Positions 27,034 through 35,981 of a stretch of 64,000 bases of DNA are shown here, piece after piece; position 1 is the first letter of the stretch; each line of letters opens with the position of its first letter. The DNA lies in assembly GCA_947447525.1 (NCBI GenBank), contig CANFJL010000007.1:1-64000 (forward strand), written 5' to 3'. A model generated the notes under the pieces. The model did not search any database. It was not told the DNA's origin and saw only the letters and a program-made list of their open reading frames with translations. Origin of the DNA: Flavobacteriales bacterium. Lineage in GTDB: Bacteria; Bacteroidota; Bacteroidia; Flavobacteriales_D; Crocinitomicaceae. The position numbers and the translations under genes were made by a program.

Positions 27034-27714
27034 CTAAAACAGATATTGTTTATCTATTAATATTTGTTTAACCACATTGGAAACTGAGTCTTGCAATTGC
27101 ACCTTAATTTTTTGATCATTAATTTCTTCGCAATTTACATACTGATATTTATTATTTTTCCATGTAAACAAACAATGATAGAAATATTTCTGGCGGTCAT
27201 AGCGTTCGAAAAAACGAATTACAATATCATCATAAGCACTATTGGTCTTTCTTCTCTCAATAATATATCCAATAAACCCATTGACCTTAATTAATTTTTT
27301 ATTTTGTCTCTCAAATACCACCAACCTACGCGTTGGAAAAGCATTCACTCCAGACCTAATCAACAACATAAATCCACTTTTTAATGGCGTATTATTTTTC
27401 AAGGTAAAAAACCTAAAAAAGCGTGGTGAACAAGCAGGAACATCCAAATTATTTTCCACTACATTCATCGTATCACAAATACCAATCTCTTGCAATAAAC
27501 CTCTTTCTGTACCTTCTGTAAATCGATTAAGACTATAATCCGTTGATATCTCCTTATGCTCTTTAGGGGCTGTATCTTTCGGCTGATTAGTATCAGGTGA
27601 AGATTTCTCTTTAGGAGTTAAAATAACAACTAAGGCTACTAATATTAAACTCAAGAGGAGAATAATTCCTCTTCTTAGGCGGATTTTTTTATTGTTTTCT
27701 TCTGTTGATTTCAT
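27034..27714 (-). CDS. Unrecognised membrane-anchored protein
   Basis: 226 residues: a basic N-terminus, one membrane helix (about 16-33), a Pro/Lys/Glu-rich stalk (about 34-60) and an extracytoplasmic domain of about 160 residues with a Cys-containing loop (NNLDVPACSPRFFRFF) and DKQYLF at the end. This is a signal-anchor topology. I recognise no family. It is the last gene of the leftward pyrD unit, 9 bases after HMG-CoA lyase. Confidence 0.65.
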   Translation of the reverse strand: MKSTEENNKKIRLRRGIILLLSLILVALVVILTPKEKSSPDTNQPKDTAPKEHKEISTDYSLNRFTEGTERGLLQEIGICDTMNVVENNLDVPACSPRFFRFFTLKNNTPLKSGFMLLIRSGVNAFPTRRLVVFERQNKKLIKVNGFIGYIIERRKTNSAYDDIVIRFFERYDRQKYFYHCLFTWKNNKYQYVNCEEINDQKIKVQLQDSVSNVVKQILIDKQYLF

Positions 27715-27723
27715 ACAAATGAA

Positions 27724-28581
27724 TTATTTAAAAAAAATACTTGCTGCTTTTGATGCCTTTTCGAACGCCTCTAAGTTAAGAGGATTTTCTATATTGTTCT
27801 TAGTCAACCAAGCTGTGAATTCTTCGGTATCCAAATTACCAGTTAAATCATCCTGAGCCATTGGACAGCCACCCATTCCTTTAAAAGCTGTGTCAAATCT
27901 GCGACATCCTGCAGCATAAGCTGCTGTCAATAGCGGCGATGCTGTACCAGGAAGCATATGAAAATGAGCCCCTAATTCAACTTGAGGCAGCTCAGCAGAT
28001 AAAGAAGTAAATAGATTCGTTACATTATCTGTATTCGCACAACCAATCGTGTCTGAAAGTGCCAGTATTTCAACACCAAGTTCATTTACCAAACGATCAG
28101 ACCAATGTAACGCAATTTCTGGGCTCCAAGCTTCTCCATAAGGATTTCCAAAACCCATTGATAGGTAAACAACTAGGTTCTTTCCTTTTTTATGAACCAA
28201 ATCTTGTACTTTTTCCAGTGATTGGAATGTTTCTAACAAGCTAGCATTAGTATTACGCAATTGAAATTGCTCAGAGATTGAAAATGGATATCCAAGAAAG
28301 TCAATTTGCTGAAATTCTAGAGCATCCTCTGCTCCTCTTAAGTTAGCAATTATAGCCAATAACTTAGTGGTCGAACTTGAATTCATTCCATTCAAGACTT
28401 CAGCTGTATCCAGCATTTGCGGAATAGCCTTAGGAGAAACAAAACTCCCAAAATCAAGCGTGTCAAAGCCGCAATCTAATAAGGCATTGATATATGCAAT
28501 CTTGTCTTTTGTTGGAATAAATGCTTCAATACCTTGCATAGCATCTCTCGGACATTCAATAATTTTTAATTCCTTATTCAT
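27724..28581 (-). CDS. Hydroxymethylglutaryl-CoA lyase
   Basis: 285 residues of the HMGL-like TIM barrel. [11 protein letters not shown] carries the catalytic Arg, [13 protein letters not shown] and the metal-binding GAHFHM follow, and [19 protein letters not shown] contains the catalytic Cys. It splits HMG-CoA to acetyl-CoA and acetoacetate in leucine breakdown. The methylmalonyl-CoA mutase genes and the branched-chain-type E1 in the window fit such metabolism. Overlaps pyrD by 4 bases. Confidence 0.92.
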   Translation of the reverse strand: MNKELKIIECPRDAMQGIEAFIPTKDKIAYINALLDCGFDTLDFGSFVSPKAIPQMLDTAEVLNGMNSSSTTKLLAIIANLRGAEDALEFQQIDFLGYPFSISEQFQLRNTNASLLETFQSLEKVQDLVHKKGKNLVVYLSMGFGNPYGEAWSPEIALHWSDRLVNELGVEILALSDTIGCANTDNVTNLFTSLSAELPQVELGAHFHMLPGTASPLLTAAYAAGCRRFDTAFKGMGGCPMAQDDLTGNLDTEEFTAWLTKNNIENPLNLEAFEKASKAASIFFK

Positions 28582-29618
28582 TTCGAATGCTTTATTATTG
28601 CCCTATTAATTTTTGCAATTAAGGCCGGTCCTTCATAAATGAAACCCGTATAGATCTGAAGTAATTGAGCGCCTGCTTCTAGCTTCTCAAGTGCATCTTC
28701 AACAGAATGAATTCCACCTACACCAATAATTGGAAAAGAACCTTTGGAATGTTTGTGCAAATAACGAATAACTTCAGTGGACCTTTGAGCAAGAGGTTTA
28801 CCTGAAAGTCCTCCCGCACCGATATTATCTACACTTTCTTTTTTTGTTTTCAATCCTCCACGATCTATGGTAGTATTTGTTGCAACCAAACCATCTAACT
28901 TCGTTTCTTGCATGATTTCAATAATATCATCTAACTGCGAATCACTTAAGTCTGGCGCTATTTTTAATAGAATTGGCCTTTGAATTTCAAACAGCGAATT
29001 TGCTTTCTTTACCGCATTAAGTAATTCCTTTAATGGTTCTTTTTCTTGAAGCTCCCTTAAATTTGGTGTGTTAGGCGAAGAAACATTTACCACAAAATAA
29101 TCGACGAATGGATGTAAGGCGTTTAAAGCTAGAATATAATCCTCTATAGCATTTTCATTAGGCGTAATTTTATTTTTTCCAATATTTCCGCCAACAATCA
29201 ATCCATCACTTTTGTTTCTATCTTTTAAGTTTTTAATAACCTCCTCTACTCCTTTATTGTTGAATCCCATTCGATTGATAATCGCTTCATCTTCAATTAA
29301 TCTAAATAATCTAGGCTGATCATTTCCAGGTTGCGCTAGTGGTGTAACTGTACCAATTTCAATAAAACCGAAACCGCACAAACCCATTTGTTGATAATGT
29401 TCTGCATTTTTATCAAAACCAGCCGCTAATCCGATAGGATTTTTGAAGGTTAATCCAAAAACATTACGCTTTAATTTAGGATTTTCGACACAAAATAATT
29501 TTCTAAAAAACCAACTAGAAAATGGCAGATAAAGAGCAAAGTGAAGCAGATTGGTTGTAAAAGAATGTGCAGTTTCTGCGGATAGTTGAAATACAAAAAA
29601 TCGAAAGAAACGATACAT
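28578..29618 (-). CDS. pyrD: Dihydroorotate dehydrogenase (quinone)
   Basis: 346 residues. The N-terminal amphipathic helix pair ([12 protein letters not shown]...) marks the membrane-associated class 2 enzyme. FMN-site motifs are [37 protein letters not shown] (catalytic Ser) and [17 protein letters not shown]. It oxidises dihydroorotate to orotate with menaquinone. It lies 30 bases downstream of the DUF6089 gene. Confidence 0.96.
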   Translation of the reverse strand: MYRFFRFFVFQLSAETAHSFTTNLLHFALYLPFSSWFFRKLFCVENPKLKRNVFGLTFKNPIGLAAGFDKNAEHYQQMGLCGFGFIEIGTVTPLAQPGNDQPRLFRLIEDEAIINRMGFNNKGVEEVIKNLKDRNKSDGLIVGGNIGKNKITPNENAIEDYILALNALHPFVDYFVVNVSSPNTPNLRELQEKEPLKELLNAVKKANSLFEIQRPILLKIAPDLSDSQLDDIIEIMQETKLDGLVATNTTIDRGGLKTKKESVDNIGAGGLSGKPLAQRSTEVIRYLHKHSKGSFPIIGVGGIHSVEDALEKLEAGAQLLQIYTGFIYEGPALIAKINRAIIKHSK

Positions 29619-29648
29619 AAATAAACGCTGACGCGTATTAATATTTAA

Positions 29649-30563
29649 TTAAACCTTATACTTGGACGAAGAAGCTTCTATTTTTTTACGTTGTTTTCCG
29701 TAATCCTTGTAAGTGATATTTCTTGTGATGATAATATTTAAATGATAATAAGCATCATTTTGTTTAGAATCTCCTCGCTGCGAACCTGGCACAAAGCCTG
29801 TGTTTCCATTAGATCTATCTGCTAAATCAATTGCCATCTGAGAAGATAATTGAGAAGTTGAAATGTAATTCGTGCTTACATCGTCGATATAATCTGAAAA
29901 AGTCTTTACATAAGAAACTTCCATACCAATTCTCCACATATTGGAAATTCCAACTCTAAACCCTAGTCCAGCAGGAACGGTTAATGAAAAAGGCTTGTAA
30001 TTTACACCCTCAGTCTTCAAGGGACGTAATGCAACCCAATCACCATTATATTCAGCTTTTGGATTAAAATAACAAAAACCAATTCCACCAAAGATATAAG
30101 CTTGAATGTTTTTGTTTTTAATATTAGAAGCACCAGGAAGATTATAACTTGGGCTAAACTGCTCTTTAGAGAAAAGAATTAATTCTAATTTCTGTTGAAC
30201 TTCAAAAACACCACTTTTAAAACTTAAATTTCTTGCATTTCTAACAGACTCTTGAGAATATTTGTCATCACCTTTCAAAGTAAAGAAGCTCAAACTAGAA
30301 GAAGTAGATAACATAGGGTGGAATCTGTAACGGAATCCGATTAAACCAGAAATTCCTGTAGATGCCCAATCAATATCTTTAGGACTATAATCAATTCCGT
30401 AGGTTGCACCACCGCCTAAATCACCATTGAATTGGGTGGCACCTAATCCAAATTGAAGTTCTTTTTTGTTAAGTGACCAATTCTTTTGAGAATTAAAATT
30501 AACATGCTGAGAATAGCTAGCAACTGAGCATAACAGAATGAATAGAAGACTAAAAATTTTCAT
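29649..30563 (-). CDS. DUF6089-type outer-membrane protein
   Basis: 304 residues: signal peptide (ends ASYSQ|HV), then LQFGLGATQFNGDLGG, ISGLIGFRYRFHPM and ELILFSKEQFSP, as in the DUF6089 barrels next to BamA/undecaprenyl synthase genes in other Bacteroidota (from memory). Function unknown. The C-terminus is a basic tail after the last strand (YKDYGKQRKKIEASSSKYKV), so it does not end on a strand. Confidence 0.8.
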   Translation of the reverse strand: MKIFSLLFILLCSVASYSQHVNFNSQKNWSLNKKELQFGLGATQFNGDLGGGATYGIDYSPKDIDWASTGISGLIGFRYRFHPMLSTSSSLSFFTLKGDDKYSQESVRNARNLSFKSGVFEVQQKLELILFSKEQFSPSYNLPGASNIKNKNIQAYIFGGIGFCYFNPKAEYNGDWVALRPLKTEGVNYKPFSLTVPAGLGFRVGISNMWRIGMEVSYVKTFSDYIDDVSTNYISTSQLSSQMAIDLADRSNGNTGFVPGSQRGDSKQNDAYYHLNIIITRNITYKDYGKQRKKIEASSSKYKV

Positions 30564-30566
30564 AGC

Positions 30567-30580
30567 GATAAATATTTATC
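30567..30580. repeat. 14-bp palindrome in the DUF6089 leader
   Basis: GATAAATATTTATC is a perfect palindrome lying between the predicted -7 box and the start codon of the leftward barrel gene, 4 bases from the ATG. It could be an operator or a leader hairpin, but AT-rich palindromes are easy to find by chance in this genome. Confidence 0.25.
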
Positions 30581-30585
30581 CATTG

Positions 30586-30593
30586 CGAAGTTA
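30586..30593 (-). promoter_or_regulatory. -7 box of the DUF6089-pyrD unit
   Basis: The minus strand reads TAACTTCG, a one-base variant of TAnnTTTG, followed by CA, 22 bases upstream of the ATG. The same TTCG variant occurs before the cysteine desulfurase gene. Confidence 0.3.
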
Positions 30594-30663
30594 GGTAAAT
30601 TATTTATTATTATCGATGGAATAAATAGAAGTTCTCTATTAAATAATGATGATCAAAGTATAT

Positions 30664-30846
30664 TTATTTCATAAGCAGTATTAGCGTTGCAGCAATAAAG
30701 ACGGAAGAAAGGCCAACAGCCCCATAAAACCAGGGGCTGAGCCAGACTTTCTTCTTTGGTAATTGATTTAATATATGATTAAAATCTCTTCTAGAATTTA
30801 TCTCTTCCGATGACAAACTAGGGCGATCGACATAAATTTTTATCAT
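30664..30846 (-). CDS. 60-aa single-pass membrane protein beside the ECF sigma factor
   Basis: 60 residues: a cytoplasmic head (IYVDRPSLSSEEINSRRDF, then NHILNQLPKKK) and one C-terminal helix (about 38-59). It begins 5 bases after the sigma-factor stop, so the two are cotranscribed. Position and topology suit a minimal anti-sigma factor or membrane tether. From memory, longer Bacteroidota proteins next to ECF sigma genes start with a similar RPxxSSxxIxxxxDFNxxL head, so this may be a shortened version. No zinc (HxxxCxxC) anti-sigma motif is present. Confidence 0.7.
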   Translation of the reverse strand: MIKIYVDRPSLSSEEINSRRDFNHILNQLPKKKVWLSPWFYGAVGLSSVFIAATLILLMK

Positions 30847-30851
30847 GGTGT

Positions 30852-31424
30852 TTATTTTAATTTATTAAAAATATCTTTTAATTTAACTAATGCTCTAAAG
30901 GTTTTTACTTTAGTGTTGTTTTCTGTTAATCCTATGATTTCACCCATTTCTCTAAAAGATCTTTTCTCAAAGAAACGCATTTCAATTAATTGTAACTGAT
31001 TTTCTTTTAATAAAGGCAAGGCCTTGAGTAACTTAGCCTTGTTTTCTTCAGAATACACTTCAGTAAAATCTTCAACTAATTGTGCTATTTGAATGCTATC
31101 AATATTTACAGTTCTCTTGGTTTTATTATCACGGAAAGATTGGTATAATTCACTTTTAGCAATTCTAAATAACCAAGAAGAAAAAGGAACACCTCTAAAT
31201 TCATATCTCTGAATATTGGTCAAAGCTTTAATAAAAACACAAGAGGTAATATCGTATGCCGCTTCTTCCTCATCCACTCTTTTAATTACATACCTAAAAA
31301 TTGCTTCATGGTATTTTTTATAAAGTGGAGCGAAATGAGCAGGGTTCAACTTCGCCTTTTCGATAATTTGCAGTTCCTCTGCTAAGAGAAAACTGCTTTG
31401 GTAGTACATCGCGTTCGTCTTCAT
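30852..31424 (-). CDS. ECF-type RNA polymerase sigma factor
   Basis: 190 residues. Region 2 has FAPLYKKYHEAIFRYVIKRV and FRGVPFSSWLFRIAKSELYQ; region 4 has LLKENQLQLIEMRFFEKRSF and a C-terminal HTH (REMGEIIGLTENNTKVKTF). There are no region 1.2 or 3 segments, so it is ECF. The target regulon is unknown; the cotranscribed 60-residue membrane protein is the obvious candidate controller. The first of two in-frame ATGs was chosen; the second is five codons in. Confidence 0.92.
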   Translation of the reverse strand: MKTNAMYYQSSFLLAEELQIIEKAKLNPAHFAPLYKKYHEAIFRYVIKRVDEEEAAYDITSCVFIKALTNIQRYEFRGVPFSSWLFRIAKSELYQSFRDNKTKRTVNIDSIQIAQLVEDFTEVYSEENKAKLLKALPLLKENQLQLIEMRFFEKRSFREMGEIIGLTENNTKVKTFRALVKLKDIFNKLK

Positions 31425-31532
31425 AATGCTTAGTTTTATTTTCTAGTTTAATTGGAGAAATTTAAAGGCTTGCAGTCCTTATATTTTCATAACGCAGAAC
31501 ATAAAAAAAAGTAACAAAGAAAATTTCAAAAA

Positions 31533-33620
31533 TTACAAAGTAATACGCAATTGAAGAATTAGATCAGTCTTTTTACTACCCTGAATCCCTTCTGTACCGG
31601 AGGAAATAGCGTTTTTATTATTATATAAAAATATCCCATATCGCAACCATAAATCACAATGGCGCAAAAAAGAATACCTGACCAAGACATATGCCCTACT
31701 TCCTTGATAATAATAAGCAGGAACTGCAAAAGCATAAAGCGCAGTGTTTTCAAAAGAATAAATCCGTGTGTCGTATCCATCTGTATCAAATAGGGCGTAG
31801 CGCAAAGCAAAATCCAGCGGAAAACTTTTAGGTTTGTACAATAAATCCTGAGTAAAGAGCATCCCTTTTTGCTTTCCAGAACTGGCTCTTTCAACTTGAA
31901 CCATCTCAATTCGAGTTTTAAAGGTAAAGGCCTCGTTTATTATATAAGATAAATTAAACCTGAAATTCCTTTGCAATACCGCTTCAATTGGAGTGACATT
32001 TCCAGTATAATCACGACTATTTTTCTCTCTTAATTGTTGTCTATACCTGAAGTAAATTTCTAATACTTTATTGGGTTTATATATAGGTTGAATCAAAAAT
32101 TCATGGCCTTGAGATGGCGCGTCTACTCCATACTTTAGCCAAGGAAAACGAAATAAATCTATGTATGCATTCATTGAAATTGCAGAAGTAAATTTCAATT
32201 TTGTCCCTACATATAATCCATTTTCATTTTGCGTATTACTACCTTCAGAAAAACCAGCATTATAAAAAGTCTGATAATCTTTTTGATAATTCCTATATAA
32301 AATCCCAATGCTCGCTCGAGGGTCCAATGCAATTAGAGCTCCATGAACCATTGCCCAACCAGAATTAGCAGAAGTAATCTGTTGATTATAAATTTTCGAT
32401 ACCTCTCCAAAAACATTTATATTTTTAAAACTATACGAATAATCTCCGCTTATAGATACTTGTCGTGTCCCACGAAAATCAAATTGATTGTATATCTGAA
32501 CATCTTTATTGTATACTTTATCATATCCTTGATAGATCGCTGCTATTCCTGTTTTAAAGGTACCCGAAGTATATTTAACATGGGCTCCCGCGATTCGTTC
32601 TTGTAAGCCATTCATCTTAGCGATTTCGCGATTGGTTCGATGTAAACCTGAAAGATCAATAGTTGATATAAATTCTAAGTCATCATAAGTTGAATCAGCA
32701 ATGGAACTGGCATCAATTTTCTTTTGTGAAATAAAGGCTAGCAAACCAAAATTCTTATACCCTAAATCAATTGCGGAACCTCGTAAAAATCTAGACTCGT
32801 CTACTGAAGTATAGGCTCTAATTGGAATTGCAGTTCTTTTCATTGTGGCGATGTCAGCCGTTTTACCAAAAGCATAACTAGACCAAAGATTTAATCCTTG
32901 ACCTATTTGAAGTTGATAATCGCCAATTACAGCTGACTTTAAATATTTTCCACCTTTGAAAAATGCGTGCGCTGAATAAAAATCAAATCCATTTTTTTGA
33001 GCGCCTCTAAAAAATTGTTCTCCTGGATCCTTTTCGGCAGTAAATCCAACACTTATGTTCGATTTATAGGTATATCGAAATCTCGCATAATATCGATCAC
33101 TATTTCCTTTATAATAATTATTAGAGGTCGCAGCAAGTGAATCTGGCACTTTAATATAACCTGCTTTTTGTTCGACAGTGGGCTGATACCTTGTATAAAG
33201 TTCAAACTTTCCTTCCTTCATTGCTTCCTTAAAAGTGATATGTAAATTATCGAGCCGATCATCTACTCTAATAAATGGAAGCGCCAATTGAATAGTGTTT
33301 AAATCCCAGTATTCAAACCCCTGTAATTCGTAGATTGATATTAATTTTCCATACAGTTTTCGATGAACAATCAACTCATTAATCTGAATTCCACTTAGCA
33401 ATCCTAGCGCCTCAATTTCTTCACCATTGGTTGAATTTAGATTGATTGGATGCTCATAATAATAATTCAACTGTTCTAAATAATTTGTTAAATCGACGGA
33501 TTCCGATTGCAATTGCTCCGAAATAAATTCAATTCTTTGTTGGATAATATCACTTTTAACTTGAGTAAATGCCCCAGCTTGAACGCATAAAAATAAGCCT
33601 AAAAACACTAGAGACTTCAA
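31533..33620 (-). CDS. Outer-membrane barrel with N-terminal ComEA-like HhH
   Basis: 695 residues. Signal peptide of about 19 residues (MKSLVFLGLFLCVQAGAFTQ). Residues about 55-110 form a helix-hairpin-helix pair, with NLNSTNGEEIEALGLLS, IQINELIVHRKLYGKL and IYELQGFEYWDL, closely patterned like ComEA. The remaining 550 residues alternate in barrel fashion (YYARFRYTYKSNISVGFTAE and many similar strands). The start is TTG, one base after the stop of the upstream barrel gene, since it begins the signal peptide exactly and no ATG precedes it. Role unknown; DNA or peptidoglycan contact by the HhH is possible. Confidence 0.82.
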   Translation of the reverse strand: MKSLVFLGLFLCVQAGAFTQVKSDIIQQRIEFISEQLQSESVDLTNYLEQLNYYYEHPINLNSTNGEEIEALGLLSGIQINELIVHRKLYGKLISIYELQGFEYWDLNTIQLALPFIRVDDRLDNLHITFKEAMKEGKFELYTRYQPTVEQKAGYIKVPDSLAATSNNYYKGNSDRYYARFRYTYKSNISVGFTAEKDPGEQFFRGAQKNGFDFYSAHAFFKGGKYLKSAVIGDYQLQIGQGLNLWSSYAFGKTADIATMKRTAIPIRAYTSVDESRFLRGSAIDLGYKNFGLLAFISQKKIDASSIADSTYDDLEFISTIDLSGLHRTNREIAKMNGLQERIAGAHVKYTSGTFKTGIAAIYQGYDKVYNKDVQIYNQFDFRGTRQVSISGDYSYSFKNINVFGEVSKIYNQQITSANSGWAMVHGALIALDPRASIGILYRNYQKDYQTFYNAGFSEGSNTQNENGLYVGTKLKFTSAISMNAYIDLFRFPWLKYGVDAPSQGHEFLIQPIYKPNKVLEIYFRYRQQLREKNSRDYTGNVTPIEAVLQRNFRFNLSYIINEAFTFKTRIEMVQVERASSGKQKGMLFTQDLLYKPKSFPLDFALRYALFDTDGYDTRIYSFENTALYAFAVPAYYYQGSRAYVLVRYSFLRHCDLWLRYGIFLYNNKNAISSGTEGIQGSKKTDLILQLRITL

Positions 33621-33621
33621 A

Positions 33622-34503
33622 CTAATTTTTCATTTGATAGGTGAAGGAAAAATGAGGCGACCACCCTAAAGTCTGATGATAAGAGGAGCCGAAATCCAGA
33701 TTATACTGAGATTTAAATTTATATCCAAATCCTGCGCTAAGCTCAATCGGCTGGGTAGCAATACCTCCGCGCAAGAACACTTTTGACATAGGTGCATATT
33801 CTAAAGCTGCCTTTATTCTAAGAGGGTATTCTATATTTTTTTCTGCCTCAGCAAGTACCATCACTTTTTCTGAGAGTTTATAATAGGTTCCGAAACGAAT
33901 TAGCGTCGTCAAGCGATCTTCTGAATAAGCTGAAAGTAACGATCGACCTATATTAAATATACTACATCCTATTTTCCAATTCTTATTAATCATAGCTTGT
34001 AATCCTACCTCTGCCGTAAGTGATTGTTTCATTCCATAGGCATCTGTTAAGCGCAATTGATGATAATTTAATTGGACACCCATTGATAGAAATTCAGAAA
34101 GAAATAAACTGTAACCAAGTCCAATTCGATTGGTTCTAAAATTTTTAAATCCATAACTTTGAATTCCAGTCGAAATGACACCCACTTTTAATGGGAGCGC
34201 AACTACCAAACCCTGTGATTGCAATTCCTTTAACAAAAATCGATTTTCATAAGATATTCCGCAACTCCACTTTTTCAAGGCAGTTAAATTGGCAGGATTG
34301 TGGTGATAAGCCCATACATCCTCAAGAGCAACACTAGCATTTGCGAGCGAATTAGACCTTGCTCCTACTGGTGTCCATCCTTGAGCGAATACCACTTGTC
34401 CGATAAATAAAGACAGTAACAGTGGAAATAGAGCCGTTCTTTTTTTTAAATCTAAAAGAGTGGACCTATATTTTGAGAATAGAGAAAATCCTTTCTTTAT
34501 CAT
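33622..34503 (-). CDS. PorV/FadL-like outer-membrane protein
   Basis: 293 residues. A long basic n-region precedes the signal helix (FPLLLSLFIGQVVFAQ|GW), and the mature part opens PVGARSNSLANASVALEDVW followed by YHHNPANL, the signature of the FadL/PorV/PorQ barrel group of Bacteroidota. The strands end in HFSFTYQMKN. Its stop lies one base before the TTG of the HhH barrel gene, so the two proteins are probably made together. Confidence 0.82.
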   Translation of the reverse strand: MIKKGFSLFSKYRSTLLDLKKRTALFPLLLSLFIGQVVFAQGWTPVGARSNSLANASVALEDVWAYHHNPANLTALKKWSCGISYENRFLLKELQSQGLVVALPLKVGVISTGIQSYGFKNFRTNRIGLGYSLFLSEFLSMGVQLNYHQLRLTDAYGMKQSLTAEVGLQAMINKNWKIGCSIFNIGRSLLSAYSEDRLTTLIRFGTYYKLSEKVMVLAEAEKNIEYPLRIKAALEYAPMSKVFLRGGIATQPIELSAGFGYKFKSQYNLDFGSSYHQTLGWSPHFSFTYQMKN

Positions 34504-34667
34504 AATCTGTAAAATATTTTACGGTTATGCTTATTGTAGAATGAAAGTGAAAAATGTCTCAATTTAAATTTGTTTGAATTTGAACAACTAAATTAAAATT
34601 TTATTCCTTTTTATGGTAAAATTTATTCAAAATCTCCCAAAAAAATCAACCTTCTAAGCAAGTGTCG

Positions 34668-34675
34668 TATATTTG
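34668..34675 (+). promoter_or_regulatory. -7 box of the methylmalonyl-CoA mutase operon
   Basis: TATATTTG, a perfect TAnnTTTG, 19 bases before the small-subunit ATG. No TTG at -33. Confidence 0.42.
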
Positions 34676-34694
34676 AATTATTAAAAAATAAAGA

Positions 34695-35981
34695 ATGACA
34701 GCTAGCGCAGATTTGGAGGGTGATCTACAGACTGAAAGATGGAAAGCAAAAGTTTTGAATGAAATCGAGAAGAGTAAAGGCGATTACCAAGCATTCAATC
34801 CAATTGAGGAACTTTCTTACGAAATTGTAGACAATGTGACACGCATGCATCCTGCTGTTGATTTTGCCCAGCCAAGAAATGATAATAATTGGAAAAATTG
34901 TTTCATTTGTAAAACTGAAGAAGAAAAACAAACCAATAAAAAATTACTTGCTGCCTTAATGGATGGCGCAGAAGTAATTCAAATTCTTGTTGCAAATCCT
35001 AAGATTCAATGGAATTTATTATTTGAAGCAATTGAATTTAAATATATCGAAACCTTTATTTGCCTTAGAAATTTAGAAACACTTCATTCTTTTTGTCAAT
35101 GGTACAAACAAGAAGAAAATATAAAAGCGAGTATCGATTTATTTGATTTTAAAGAAGCGGAATTCGAAGAAGTTTTTTCTCTTCTTAAAAATGTCCCATC
35201 AATTTTTCAGATCAATGGATTTGACTTTCAGCAATGTGGAGCAAATGCAAGGCAAGAAATTGGTGTCATTTTAAGTCAAACTAATGAACTTTTATTATTA
35301 CAGAAATCTTTCGGAATTGAAATCCCTATTCGAATTGAAGTAGGAATTGGATCTGATTTTATGATCGAAATCGCTAAAATACGCAGCCTTAAATATCTTG
35401 TTAATAGAATTTTGAATGACCACGGTCGTAAAGAGGATGATGTGCAATTCAATGCCAAAATTGGTTGGACCAATAAGTCGCTTTCAGATTTACATACCAA
35501 TCAACTAAGGCAAACCACTGAAGCGCTATCAGCAGTATTGGCAGGTGTTGATTACTTAAGCATCCAGGCTTATGATAATTTAAGCACTTCTGGTTCAAGT
35601 ATTCTTTCGCAGCGTATGGCGATAAATATTTCTCACCTACTGAAAGAAGAGGCTCAGGTCCGTTTCATCAACAATCCTTTCAACAATAGTTTCGCTATTG
35701 AAAATCTATCTCACAAACTTGCTGCATTAGGATGGCAAACATTTCAAGAACTTGATGGCTATGCTACTTGGTTGAATACAGAAAAACTAGATAAGATTAA
35801 AGCTTTCATTAAGCCTATTAGCGCTTTAAAAATCAAATCATTTAAAGAAAATAAGATTCAACTCATTGGGGTAAATATTTTTAGAAATCCCAAAGAAGAA
35901 CAAAAAGAATGGGAAGTAGAAGGGTTATTTCTTGAAATGGAAAAATTACGATTTGATAAAATTGAGCGCCATGAGAATTGA
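34695..35981 (+). CDS. mutA: Methylmalonyl-CoA mutase, small (beta) subunit
   Basis: 428 residues. It shares the mutase TIM-barrel plan with the large subunit ([35 protein letters not shown]), but lacks the B12-binding DxHxxG domain, as usual for the non-catalytic partner in Bacteroidota. Together they interconvert methylmalonyl-CoA and succinyl-CoA. Its last 11 bases overlap the large-subunit gene. Confidence 0.93.
   Translation: MTASADLEGDLQTERWKAKVLNEIEKSKGDYQAFNPIEELSYEIVDNVTRMHPAVDFAQPRNDNNWKNCFICKTEEEKQTNKKLLAALMDGAEVIQILVANPKIQWNLLFEAIEFKYIETFICLRNLETLHSFCQWYKQEENIKASIDLFDFKEAEFEEVFSLLKNVPSIFQINGFDFQQCGANARQEIGVILSQTNELLLLQKSFGIEIPIRIEVGIGSDFMIEIAKIRSLKYLVNRILNDHGRKEDDVQFNAKIGWTNKSLSDLHTNQLRQTTEALSAVLAGVDYLSIQAYDNLSTSGSSILSQRMAINISHLLKEEAQVRFINNPFNNSFAIENLSHKLAALGWQTFQELDGYATWLNTEKLDKIKAFIKPISALKIKSFKENKIQLIGVNIFRNPKEEQKEWEVEGLFLEMEKLRFDKIERHEN

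Noticed and set aside
31559-31909. 116-codon frame inside the HhH barrel gene
   Set aside because: Alternate frame of the barrel coding sequence; no signal peptide or family pattern.
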